Below are positions 11,558 to 24,200 of a stretch of 64,000 bases of DNA, one piece after another. The notes under the pieces were generated by a model that ran no database searches, was not told the DNA's origin, and saw only the letters and a list, made by a program, of their open reading frames with translations. The stretch spans positions 26,693,934 through 26,757,933 of the forward strand of contig NC_045138.2 in assembly GCF_008831285.2 (NCBI RefSeq), in the 5' to 3' direction. Position numbers and translations under genes: made by a program. Origin of the DNA: Nymphaea colorata (lineage: Eukaryota; Streptophyta; Magnoliopsida; Nymphaeales; Nymphaeaceae). How positions within the stretch are numbered: the stretch's first letter is position 1; the number at the start of each line of letters is the position of its first letter.

Positions 11558-12599
11558 AAGTCCTCACTGATTTTCGAAGAGTTTGCATGTGCTTGAAGTC
11601 TGTGGATCGCAACACGGTTGGTCGAGACTTGAAATCAAACAGGCATTAACAGCACAAATGGATGAAGGACGGCGATGCAGTTTTCCCTGATGCTACTGTC
11701 CTTTGAACTGTTCGATTCAACTCCATACGGAACGGATGCTGCTGACAAGCGGGCTATTTCACATTTTTGAGGCACCTTAATATGCTTTGTTGGGGAGAAC
11801 GTAAAGATATTTGCCGCGAGTTGCTGTCGGCAGGCCATATAGTTTCTGTAAATTGTGAATATGGCTGCATTCAATTTTAAAAAAAGTCAATTCTTTGTAT
11901 CTCAACCCCTCTGCTGGCAATACAGCCTGGGCCAATTTGTAACACGGTATCGGTTTCTTATTGAAGATTGCTTCCACCAAGGTAAATAAATAATGTTAGA
12001 ATTATCTTTCCATGCTGTTAGTCTTCCTCGTATTCTCTTAATTGTGTGACCTTGAAGTGCACCTCCTAAAAGCAGGTTGCTAGTGCTCGTGAGACTCGTG
12101 ACTGACTTTTTTGAGCCCAGTTTTCCATTTTTTTTAGATAGTCATTTGTTTTCTCTGACTTGACAGCTTCATCGACACAAGACACGCACAGGTGTATATA
12201 AATAAATAATATGAATGTATATGTATATACATATTACACACCAAGGAGTATCATTATATTGTTGATTGAAGCATTTATGAATAAATACATGTAAACTAAT
12301 TTGTTAAAATTGAATGTCTAGACGGGCAGTTTTCATTTTTACTAAAAGGGAAAATTTTGTATAAATAATATAATCATATAAATTAAGTGCAGTGTTCTAC
12401 AACAAAATATCCCAGTTGCGAATGCGATCTTGTTACATAATTTACGTTTAATTTTATATTTTAAAGGAATTTAAAAGTTCCGAGGCCGAACTTCCCGTCT
12501 TATAGATGCATTTGAAAGACGTGATGCTTTCCTTCTTGGAGCTCACGTCCATATAATTGGTTTGAACGGTCTCAAGCATTTTATAATCAGAACGCGGTT

Positions 12600-12604
<5 letters not shown>

Positions 12605-12632
<28 letters not shown>
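12605..12632. repeat. (AT)n microsatellite
   Basis: A short AT dinucleotide run in intergenic DNA. Confidence 0.9.
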
Positions 12633-12637
<5 letters not shown>

Positions 12638-13621
12638 CAAGTAATCCCATATATTATTTGTTTATAAATATAAGTTGCCAGACAAACAGTATTAAAAATT
12701 ACAAAAAAATAATTTCAGAAAACGTAAGTCTATCATGTCCAAACCGTGTTTTGCACTTGAACTGGTGCCAACACGCTCGTGGTGCCCTTCCAGATGTGTC
12801 CGTGTCCACACGGGTGCGTCCTGTATCCAGGCGACATAGATCTTCTAGTAAGTTGTTTGGCTGGGAAATTGCATTGCATTAAAATAACCTCTCTATCTCT
12901 CTCTCACACATTCTCTCTCTCCTTTTTCTCTCCCCTCTTGATTGGATGGTTTATAGCAATCAGATCTTATGTTCGAGCCTTGGTGGGTTCTAACCTAATG
13001 GTATTGAAAAGTGTTGGTTTTCAGATTAGGAATACTGCTATGAAGGTCAAGTTGACCGATTCATCTCTCTCTTTGTGTGTATGTGTGTGCAATTTTCTAG
13101 GTGAATGAAGGAGACTCGTCGGCCCTCGAAATGAAAAGTAGCCACCTACCAGCCCCCACGCAAAACCCCAACTTGATTGCCTGTTATATTTATCTTTTCA
13201 TTTTTAACATCATACATGTTTGGGGGTAATCTTTTCATTTTTGGGCATCCCCAAAAATATGATTCCATTGGAACCAAAATCTGCCAACGGGTCATATTCT
13301 TCCAGTAAGCATGATCAAATATATTGTAGGTAAAAATTTCAAAACCATACAAGCAATCTGGCAGAGAATAAGTTTCAGAATTCAGAATTGATGTGTATTC
13401 CGAGAAACATATGTCGAATTAATTACATTTCTTCATGTATGCTCACTGACAATAGTTGAAGGTCCACTAGAATTAGGTGATCTCAACAACTTGACAGATC
13501 TTTCACAAGAATAACCACACCCACTTGCCTTAGCTACATAAAACCTAACATAGCCCAACTCCACCTCACATATAGCATCTCAGGCGAGGTCATTGCCTGA
13601 TGTGAAGATCCTTTAAAGTCC

Positions 13622-13989
13622 AGTGTCACAAAAAATGTGTTTTTCTTTCGAAAAAAACATGATAAATTAAATTGTTGTTTACAACTTAAAAAACACACAT
13701 TTTTTTATAAAAAATGTTAAAGACAAAAAATGTGTTTTTAATGCATTTTTAACGCACTTTTTTCGCATTTTTTAATGCCAAACAGTTTTCTATTTCTATT
13801 TTTTATTTGTTGAAAATCTACTTATTTTTTGATATTGTGTTATTAGTTTCTCACTTATTTTATTCTTCTCTCATTTTTTTTTTAATTTTAAAAATTTACC
13901 ATATTTTTTCCTTATTTTTCAAGTTCACCGTATTATACTCGAGAAAAACCTCACCGTTTAAAACTCCGTAATGTTATTTGTGATTATGC
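13622..13989 (+). mobile_element. MITE, family M1, copy 1
   Basis: This 368-bp non-coding element matches copies at 29478-29819 and 50261-50671 over its whole length. Shared landmarks are a GTCACA start, a block TATTAGTTTCTCACTTATTTT, AAATTTACC, CGAGAAAAACC and an end GTTATTTGTGATTATG. The ends are inverted (ATAGTCACA... / ...TGTGAYTATG). No target-site duplication is visible for this copy. Confidence 0.75.
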
Positions 13990-14984
13990 TCTAAACCACA
14001 CCCAGTCATTTTATATAGAAAACTGCGCAAACAAAGCAGTACGTTGTGTTAGTGGAACGCATGTTCCTAAAACATGTAATTGAAGAACACCGCGTGGTTG
14101 TAAGATATATTGCGTGATGTAATATATATGTGACGTAATTACGGGTGCTGTTTGTAGATTTAACAACCAAATATTAGACGTAAATAGGCCCTGTTTTGTA
14201 GAATAAAAACATGTTCATTTCCAGGAACACGATGTTATTAAATGCTTTCTACAGGCATTGTTTGATTCATGGTTAAACAGAAAAGATAATGTTGCACAAA
14301 CTATACCTTGCTAGAGAGGTAAGAGCTTAACATTCTAATTTCAACACATTAATGTGTATTATATTTCCCTGCGTCTTCAGTTCTTACTTTTATTCAAAAA
14401 GTAAAATGCATCATTCAGTTTACTTATAATTAACAAAAAAAAAAAACTTTATCTTCTCATGGTTGCAGACTTTTTGGATCTGATCTGATCTTTTTATCAC
14501 TTTCCACTATGCTGGATCCGGTTCTGACACAAACTAATGTCATATATTGCACCCCTGATCCCCAACAGATGACTGAGGTCCTTCAAATCTTCATTCAACC
14601 ACCAACTTCTTAATTCAAAGCTACGGAGACCAAATGACAGAAATTTTTAAGATGGCTGCAGGTTCTTGTCGTCTTGGAAAAGTCATTTTCCAAGTATTCA
14701 ACAAGATTTATTTCTTTCAGTTAAATCAAGAATGTAACCTTTGTGTTTATACCAAGTGGTAAAAGTAGATCTTTGCTAGTTGTATGTGGTCCATATTTCA
14801 TAAATATGTGGGAGGACTTTGATACTAAATGCACCTAAATAAAAAAATATCAAAATTTTATATTGTTTTTATAAGGTCAGACATGGTGTTGAATAGTTGT
14901 ACAATTTTTTTTTCTGTGGGATTTGTCTCTTTGAAAGTTTTTCATGTTTCCTCTCAAGATGAAGAATGAAAACTCTGATTTGCC

Positions 14985-15130
14985 CCACTGGGTTTGGCAT
15001 CGTTGGTCGGATCAGTCACCAATAAAGCGCCAGTCCTTGGTTCGATTCTTGTGGGTGTTTACTCTCTGAGAAAGCAAACACCTTAGCTGATCAGACCAGT
15101 TAGTCGTGAAATGATAATTCCTAACATAAT
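14985..15130 (+). repeat. tRNA-derived SINE-like element (family 2)
   Basis: An A-box-like TTGGCATCGTTGG at 14994-15006 and a B box GGTTCGATTCT at 15039-15049 are followed by GTGGGTGTTTACTCTCTG. The same order and wording recur at 22316-22450, so the two belong to one family. Confidence 0.5.
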
Positions 15131-16454
15131 TCTCATGAGCGTCAACTCTTTGTGCAAGTCGACACAACTCGAGAAGACAACACTCATCAAGAAGCTCCCA
15201 AGAACAAGAAGCCCCTAAATTGACTTTATCATATGAGGCTTTTTATTCAATTTTTTTAACATAAGAGATCTGATTTAGAGCGAGTTTGAACATATTTGGC
15301 TGTTTTCAATCTCAATCTTTCCGCTTAGTCTGGATCAAATCATTCTACCATCTACCATTCTATCATTTCCTGGTCAAAGATCTTCACAATATCAATAATT
15401 TCAATCACAGTCCTTCAAAGATCTCCCCCGATCTCAAGAGCTTAAATCTGAATTTAATAAGCAATATTTTAGTTGTTCTTGGGATTAGTGAATTTCACTA
15501 AACAAAAGAAAGGAAGAACAAGGTTGATCATAATCGCGCTAAGTGAAACAAACTTTCAATTCTTTTTTCAAGTTTTTTTTTTTCTTTTTTGTGTTTGATA
15601 TTGTTTGTTAAACATGTTTCTTATTGACTACAATAATAAAACAAGAACTTTATACGCCTGGCTAAGTGGGTTACTGATTTGAACACCTCCTATGCCTTCA
15701 TTGGCATGATGTGATTGGTGGGCAGCCTGCTCACTGCATCTTGTCTCTCTATATATATATAAATATAAATATAAAACTTGATATCTTCATTTTTGGTTGT
15801 TACACTAAGCATGAAGCGCTTCTTTATGGCACGAGCCATTTAATAAAGTTTAATGAAGTGGGTCCATATGATATGAACTGTACGGCTGCCAATTGGGTCC
15901 GACCTAGTCGCGAAGCATTCGGACCCACATGAAGCAAACTGACCTGATTGAGACTCGGACTAATAATGTTAGAAAGTGACCTCCTTTCAATTGGTTCGCA
16001 CAATAGCCTGGATTAGAACCTAACAAAAACGTATGATGTAATCTCCTGTCTGCAACATGTGTAGTAGGTTGCGGGTTTTAACAATTTAGGTTAGGTTTGT
16101 TTTTATACTTAGAGCCCATACATGGATGAGAAGGCTAGAGTGGGTCCGCACCTAGTTAGACTAGATGTTGGTAGATCTTCCTTTTAACATAAACCCATTT
16201 TCAATTTTATGACATGGAGGATCCATACCTAGCAGCAGTGAAGCTACTTGTTGGCTGGGGTGGGCCACTGCCCACGCCAACCCATCAAAAATTTTATTAT
16301 AATGTGTTAACTTCACATTGTTATGACTTTAAATTTATATGCAGTGCCCACACCAAAGTTGTGTCACCTATACAAGTGCTCAACTGATGAAAAATTTTGG
16401 CTCCGCCACTAATTAGCAGCTAATAGATCTTTATTTCTAGGTTTAAGATTGACC

Positions 16455-16570
16455 CTCTTCATGGTCCTAGCGAGTGAGGTGGTAAGAGGAATGACTTCAC
16501 CAACTCGATGAGAGTCTGAACTCCTCCCACCCCCTTGGCATCTGGGCTGCGTCAATGTCTGGTGTGGCAG
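16455..16570 (+). repeat. SINE-like fragment
   Basis: A-box-like TAGCGAGTGAGGTGG and B-box-like GAGTCTGAACTCC stand in tRNA-like order. It is degenerate, and the element's ends are not clear. Confidence 0.3.
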
Positions 16571-18784
16571 TCCAATATATGTTACTTAATATACCGCTCT
16601 CACCTCATATGACTATGCCTCTTAGGAAATCTCACTTTACATTTACTTTGTTCGTTTCTAAAAGTAAATTTCTATATAGTTTCGTATCATCAAAGGCCTA
16701 AACATCTGGAGTTGGTGATTAAGAAGTTTAGATTGCCATTTAAGAGAATGAATCATAGCAAGGAACAACTTACTTCAAGTTTTGAACTGATCAATATTTT
16801 TTTAACATGGGCACTAGGATTTATTTTACCTCTGTTCTTGTCCCCAAGTGGGTCCATTGGGAAGGTTCTGGGATAAACCAGCCTGACCCACTTGGGGTAC
16901 GGCAAACCGTCCAACGGGGTAGGGCGAGCCTATTTGACCCACTTGCAGTTTACATGTCAGTCTGGAAAGTTTCTTCATATCTTAAATTATTGGTTCCAAC
17001 TTGGCTGCACCAACTTATTCAAAAGAAACCATATAATAACAACCAACTTCATATCATTAATTAATGTAACTTCTTACAATATAATTAAACTCTTTTGAAA
17101 AAACACCCCCCTAGCAAATGTGGCTAATAACGGATGACCACTCAATCTTTGGAGCATAACAAATAGGTGCCCAACATTTCTCTTTAATTCTCAAATCACC
17201 ACCTCCTCATGAAAAACAAGACACGTGTCGCGTGACCCACGTAGCGCGTCGGTGTTTTATAATAACCTTGTAAAGAACCATATAATTAACCTACCGAAGC
17301 CCGTATTAGAGGCCCTTAATTAATCTCCAATTAACAAAACAAAGTGCTGAGCATGTTGCTTGCAACTTGGTGCTCCTTTCATCAATGGCTAACTGCCATT
17401 AAAGTAACTTTAATAGAGGAAGGGTCTGATACCACTTTGATGCTTGCTTTCCCAGGGGCCAAAGGAGACATGAAAATTCATTACGTTCCTCTGTTTTCCT
17501 TTCGGATTTTTAGGAAAAAAATTTACTTGTAATTTTTAAAAGTTTTAGTTTAGCTTCCATAAAAATTTTGAAAATTATGTTTCGGCCCTCCCTTCTTAGC
17601 TCCGCCTTCCCTGCAAAGCTCTTCTTTTCTTACCCTATCAAGATGAAGCTAATTGTGTAACCCTAATTCATGATGAAGCTTTAATTGTGCATAGAGGCAA
17701 CTAAAATTTATAAAGTTGGTATGTGTGCGTGTTCATGCATGCCCAAGTATTATAAAAATATGGGTGCTATATTTTTATTATACAAGTATAAATATTGCTT
17801 CTACATCTAACAAACAAACGTTGAATACAATCATACTATATTTTTTAAAACATGCGTTGTAAAGATATGTTTCCCAATAGCGTAATTTTTGTTAATAAAT
17901 GCCTTCTAAATTTTTCTACTATAAAATTGCTAACTCATGGCTTGAAAATTTTGAAAGCTGGACCCTAGAACGTATATGATCTTAGTAGGATTAAACCCCA
18001 GCTACTCAACTTACTGGTGCACATGAAGGCTCCAATTGTTTTAAATCTCAACAAAGTTTTATGAGATTGATTGTTGATGTCAAAATGCAATACCGTAAAA
18101 GAGTTGAGACTTGAAGACTAAACTTCGTTATTCAAACGGCATATGCTCTAAAAAAAAATAAAAGAAAAGTTATCACTTAATTGATTCTTGGTCCCCTTTT
18201 TTTGCTTTATTTACCTTGTTCATTGCACTTGCAAAAAAAAGTTGTTTTTCTAATAAAATAATCGATTTCACATGAAATTATGCCAAACTAGTGAGACCTG
18301 AAAAACACCGCTACATGCTTAGGTGTTAGAAAACGGCCTCTTAAGGGGCCAGCGATGCCCACAGTTCAGTTTTGGTTATGCATTGATGAGCGAGTATCCT
18401 GTATATATATATAAGAGCGGAGCCAGATTTTTTTTCAGGGGTGAGTCAAACAATTCGCAGGTCGGGCTAAGAAGAGCGATGGGTCGAGCTAAGAGGAGCG
18501 ACAAGTCAGGTCAAACTAAAAAAAATTGATTTTTTTGATATAAAAATAAAATCTTGCACTCACTCATGCCATGGCCCTGTGCAATGAATCATCTCAATCA
18601 ATTAACTTTTTCACGATGAGTGATTGAAAGAAAATCAATGAAAAGATTGTTATTAGACAATTAGAACAACCTATCGTTATATTCTCCTTAATTTTTTTAG
18701 TCATCCATTGAAAAGATCATATCAATGTTCTTACATTGAAGAGTCCTATATTACCAAATTCTCTCTCCCTCTCTCTCTCTTTTT

Positions 18785-18808
18785 ATATATATATATATAT
18801 ATATATAA
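18785..18808. repeat. (CT)n/(AT)n microsatellite
   Basis: A CT run (about 18761-18781) passes into an AT run. Confidence 0.9.
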
Positions 18809-20631
18809 ACGTTATAAGATGATGCAAGACCGACACATCGACGACAGCTGTGTAAACGACAAGACCTCTTTTAAAATGATGAAGAACATATGAATAAGCC
18901 GACCGATCATCTAATGGGCGTAACCCTAAACAAATAAAGCCACCAGAAACGCATTTGATTACCTCATATCTGATATTAAGATTCATTTGAAAATTTACGA
19001 ATTTGTAACTCAAATTTCAACATCTTTGATTTTTACCAAAAGTATAAAACTCTACTATAGATGTTTGTCACTGTTTTCGTCCAAAATCCCAGCTACGAAA
19101 GTCTGTCAATATGAAATTCATGTCAATTAAGAAATAGGATACGAACTTACTGCATACACATAATGTGAAACTACCGATGAGGAAAGCCAATATGAAATGA
19201 AATACGAAGTCAACTTCTCTCTCTCTCTCTCTCATAAATATATATATTTATATCTATATATTCTGTGTGTTCTTATGATATACACATTTATGCCAATTAA
19301 TATGTTGCATGTACTTTCTGAAATAGTCTAATAAAATAAATTATTAAAAGTTAACAAAAGATGTCTTCACAAGAAATAAAATAACGTTATTCGATGGCAT
19401 ATGCCAAAAAATTAATCTTTGCAAAGAGTTTACTAAGTTTTCTGTCCGCCTAAGAAATATTGACAAGTTGACATGAATAGAGCCGACCCCTCATGCGGCC
19501 CGAACTAGTCGAAAGCTATTTCTTGGGGAATCTGATTCATGGCATGCACCAATCCAGCGCTCAAACCAGATTTTGGATTCTTAGTTCAAATTGGATCCGA
19601 TTTTACATAACCAATTTCCAACTTCAATTTTGGATACTGTATTCACATAGCGTCGAACTTGAATCCATGTCCGAGTTCATGGATCAAACTGGATTTTGAG
19701 CCACTCAGGCTCGAGTTGGTTTAGTCAAATTTTTAGTGAGCGAGTAGGGGAAGACACTATTTGCTTGCTTTCAGTGTCTCGGGATGCTGCTCACATTGCG
19801 CTTCAACTCCTGGTTTAATCAACCTTGTCTAAACCCGAATTCATTACAATATAAAGCAACAATTTGAGTTCAACATAGATGTCTTAAATCACATGCTTTA
19901 GAAGCTTTGTGGATTCCAATCAGCATATTGAAGGCTTCAATCAAATACGCAGCATTTTATATTGAAGAACGATATAGAACTTTTCCTAGACCCAAAAAAT
20001 GGCATATGGAACCAAAGGTACAAAAGGGAATTTTACATATTTTAGTGGACTGTCGGTTTGTCTCAGACCGGATCTTCTTCCTAGGGTCCAAAACTATATA
20101 TATATATACATACCCAAATTCAACTTTGTCTTGACATTTTCATTTATTACTTACTGCAATTTAAAAATCTGATCTTACGCTTGGTGAAATGGGTTTGTGC
20201 AATTTGAAAGAACGTTATTATTCTATTAACCCTTCTTTCTTCTTCTTTTTTTTTTCTTTCTTTTACCAATGTTTCTGTTATTTTATTGAAGGCAAAACAA
20301 ATTGATCTGCATATTACCTGAAAAATAATTGAAAATACTCGAATAAAAAGTAAGGTCTATAAGTTAGAGACGGATTTGAGAAGAAAGATATCATATTTGG
20401 CCTTAGACATCAATCACCGGAAAAATTAGAAAGGGTTTTCCGGCATCGACATAATCAAAACCATCATTCAGGTTTTTGTCAAATCTAGTCTTTGTTCTGC
20501 CTAAAAAGAAAAAGTTCTTGAAGGCTCTTCATCTTTTTTTTATTTGTAAGGTCATAGATTGTATGGGACACACATGGGTACCCATGGGTAGACCTTTCAA
20601 CTTACAAGTATATGTCCATCAATAGTTTAGT

Positions 20632-20703
20632 TTAAAAGAGTAGCACCCATCAAAATCGGTAAAACATTTATCTGCTAAACCGACTATGCTACGACCCTTA
20701 AAG
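20632..20703 (-). repeat. SINE-like fragment (family 1), inverted
   Basis: On the minus strand the head reads AGGGTCGTAGCATAGTCGG, matching the family-1 copies at 945-1012 and 2105-2260. The B-box part is eroded. Confidence 0.35.
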
Positions 20704-21218
20704 CAAGCTCTTTAACATTCATTCGATTTAAATACAACTAATTTTCCATTGCTTAAGCATGTTGACATTTTGCTGATTAAGTAACCACAACTTGCTGCTA
20801 ACCATGTTAAACTAACAAAGAGGATGAAGTTTATGCACTGCAAACAACAATTAGTTAGGTATGGCTTGTTAATTACCTGTAAACTGGAAATTAAGCGGGT
20901 ATAAATATTGTTAATTGCATACTGAATCTTAAACAACGAGGCAAGTGGTAGCGCCGAAAAGTTTTCTTGAGGTTTGTGTCTCGGAGAGAGAGAGAGAGAG
21001 GAGGGTGGGGAATCGGAAGTTGATTTAGGCAGCAAGACTTGTGAATGAGATAGTTATCGTGAGTGCGACTGGTAAGGTAAAAAATGGTGTTGCCATCCTC
21101 CCCCAGAAAAGAAAAAGTAAAAAATGGTGGCTTACTCACCAATATTTGTAGTGAGAGATAGTGCTGGTGGTGAGAGAGGGGAATCTGATGGAAGGGTGAG
21201 AGAGAAAGGAAGCATTAG

Positions 21219-21226
21219 TATAAATA
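21219..21226 (+). promoter_or_regulatory. EDR1: Candidate TATA box of EDR1
   Basis: TATAAATA lies 68 bases before the chosen start codon, after a GA-rich stretch (20984-21210). If used, the leader would be only about 40 bases. A start further upstream is also possible, so this is tentative. Confidence 0.3.
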
Positions 21227-21293
21227 ATGGGTGGTAGGAGTCTACGAGGAACTCTGTGAGGAGGAAGTCTGGATCACCACCACCATCACCACC

Positions 21294-24200
21294 ATGTCTA
21301 AGATGAAACATCTGCTGAGGAAACTTCATATTGGGGGAAATTGTGAGGCCAACAATGGCAGGCAAGCCTCCCCTTCCTCGGCGTCTTCTTCTGCTTCTGT
21401 TCCCGCCGACCATGGCAGATCAAATGAGCCGCCGGCCAGATTGGGGGGACGCAGAAGTTCGACGACGTCGCCGTCTTCGTCCGTGGGGCCGGCGAGATCC
21501 AGGTCTGATGGGGCGGACCGAAGGGATGACGCCCTGAATTTTAACCTGCTCGAGGAGGAATATCAGGTCCAGCTCGCGTTGGCGATCAGCGCATCCGATC
21601 CCAACACCACCGAGGATCCCGAAGCGATTCAAATTAAGGCTGTAAAGCGGATCAGTTTGGGGTGTTCGCCTTCTCCAGCGACGACGCTCGTCGAATTCCT
21701 GTCGCTCAGATATTGGGTAGTTTTCGATATCTTTTTCACGTCCTGGGGATTGTTTGTTCTCGTGGATCCTCAAGAAATTATCTCACTTATTTAGATGGTG
21801 GTGACGGCAGACGGAGATTATTTTGATCATCAATGAACGCTAAGAGCATGCTCCATTTGTTTCTTATTTTTCTGCTCTTTCTAATGTATTGCTTATAATT
21901 ATTAATTGATAGGATATGATGGCAATTCGTGAATGAAAATAACCACAAAACTAACAAATTTATGTATCTCTTATAATTGAAAGACATAGGGTTTATCACG
22001 TTAGCTTTGTCTTTTGCTCCAATTTTTGGTTGAACTGAGATGTCTAAAAGGAAATATGATCTCATTTCTGATTTTGTCGTTGCAAAAATTCGTGATGGGA
22101 GTTCGCGTGCTGCTGAGTGAAACTTTCGTTTTGAACTTTACCATGTAGTTACGTTGTTGTTCGTTCGCTATCATTTTCTTTCAAGTGGAGTTGAATTGTG
22201 ATGGCTCCGTTGTTGAGAGGATTTTGAACTGTACTCAAGCGTAACACTTATTATCATCACATCGAAAGTAGCCAAATCTGTAGACTAGTGGGTGAAGTTT
22301 AGCCAAGGTAAGTGTTTGGCATAGCTGTTTGGGCCAGCCGCTGGTGAAAGGCCAGTAGCTGGTTCAATTCCCGTGGATGTCAACTCCTTGCACCAGCCAA
22401 AGCAGTGGGGGTTACTAGCTTTAGGCTTTTACACCACTGCACGAGCAACAAAGTCTCGACTCAACTGCAGTTTTGTTGAGTCACAAACCAATTTGGCAAA
22501 CAATCATGACGAAGACTTTTATATTGGTAGAAATAACAAAACATTCTCTCTGAATAGAAGATGGATATCTGGTTTTTATGTGTAGGACCACTATTATGCA
22601 AATAGTCATTCAGTTAAATGGTTATTATTGGAGCATATTTCAATAATTAACTATATGATTCTTTGTTTTCCATGTTGTTACATGTGTTACTAATAGGAAT
22701 TATTGATATAGAAGTTCTGTAGGTTCTATTCATAATGATCATTTGTTTCCTGTCTAAAAGGGGGAAACTACACCAATTTTGATACAGGCCTGCCATGGGA
22801 CCTCTTCAAGCAAGTACCTTATTAAGTTTGACGATCTGTCTTTTCAAAACCATTTTTTGTAACTTGTTAGTTTGTTGGACTTCAGTAGATCCATAACTTG
22901 CTACACCATCGTCTGTTTTGATCACAAACAATTGGTGTCTTGATCGATAAACTAATAAAAATATTGGGTCATCCTTTGTTGGTGTAACTTCTTCATGTCT
23001 GAATTTTTCTTTGCTTAAATGGTTATACTAGATAGGTTAGGTTGACCAATATTCAATCTTTTGCGGCTTTTCCTGGTTTGTCAGGTCTTCTTCATGTGTT
23101 ACACACTTTTATGCATAGTCCTTTTCTTCTAGATTAACATTCCGAATTTTCATAGCACCATCAACTGTATATCATTTTTTCTGTATCAGTGCTTAGATGA
23201 AAGTTGCTTGATGCACTATAAAGATGTCCAGAAACATATGTCTATTTGTTTTTTCAAATTCATATATCAATTGAAGATTTACATGCTTGATGGCAGAACA
23301 TTGTGTAAATAAGGTTGGTAAATTGCAACCTTTGTTTTTTTCCTTTCCCAGAGAGTATGAAATCTAACTCAATTTCAGATTCTGCGTATGCTGGTTTTCT
23401 ATTGGCTGCTTCTGATTTATACTTCCCCCTGTTATGGCAGAAGTATAATGTTGTTAATTATGATGAGAAAGTGTTAGATGGATTCTATGATGTATTTGGT
23501 GTCATCCACGACCCAACTTTGCAAGGGAGGATTCCATCACTTGTGGAGCTTCAAGCAAAATCATTTTCAGATGGTGTGAATTGTGAAGTAATTTTGGTAA
23601 ATCGAAGCACTGATCCTATCTTGAAAAGGCTGGAGCAAAAAGCAGCATGCATTGCCGCTGAATGCCATGCATTAGAGCTTGGCCCAGTACATAGTGGTCT
23701 GGTTCAAAAGATTGCTGACCTTGTTGTTGATACCATGGGTGGACCAGTTAATGATACAGATGATATTGCAAAAAAGTGGATAGATAGGAGTCATCAACTG
23801 AAAACCTCCTTGAATTCTATTGTTCTTCCTCTTGGTTGCTTAGGAGTTGGACTTTCACGCCACCGATCATTACTTTTTAAGGTGAGGCATCTTTTTGGAT
23901 GCAGTGTTATGCCTTTTTTCAATAAGTCATACCGTACTCTGTAAACTGTGAATTGTGTATTTTTGGTTTTGTCTTTCAAGCACGAGTGGTTTCATTTTGC
24001 ATCAGGAATACCAATTCAAGCTTACCTCAATCTGCTACTCAGTGAGTAGTGAGTAGTTTGCAGTCTAAAAGCACTAGAAATCAGTCTTATTTTTTATTGA
24101 AGGGTCCAAACTACCGAGTGAAGTTGTTTGTAATTTCAATATAATTTAATTTTTTTTGAACTTTATGATATACATAAATGAGTAAAAGTTAAATACTTTT

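Larger units (their letters stand above)
11558..21293. other. Intergenic region between CBL10 and EDR1
   Basis: It starts with the CBL10 3' UTR; AATAAA-like signals occur near 11983-11992. After that I see only non-coding, AT-rich DNA with repeats: (AT)n at 12605-12632 and 18785-18808, a MITE at 13622-13989, SINE-like elements near 14985-15130, 16455-16570 and 20632-20703, and degenerate GGGGC/CTCCGCC repeats near 16255-16410 and 17490-17610. None of the short open frames resembles a known protein. The last 100 bases before 21294 probably hold the EDR1 promoter. Confidence 0.6.

Noticed and set aside
21420-21773. Minus-strand open frame of 117 codons over EDR1 exon 1
   Set aside because: Arg-rich shadow of the Ser/Ala-rich, GC-rich EDR1 N-terminus.
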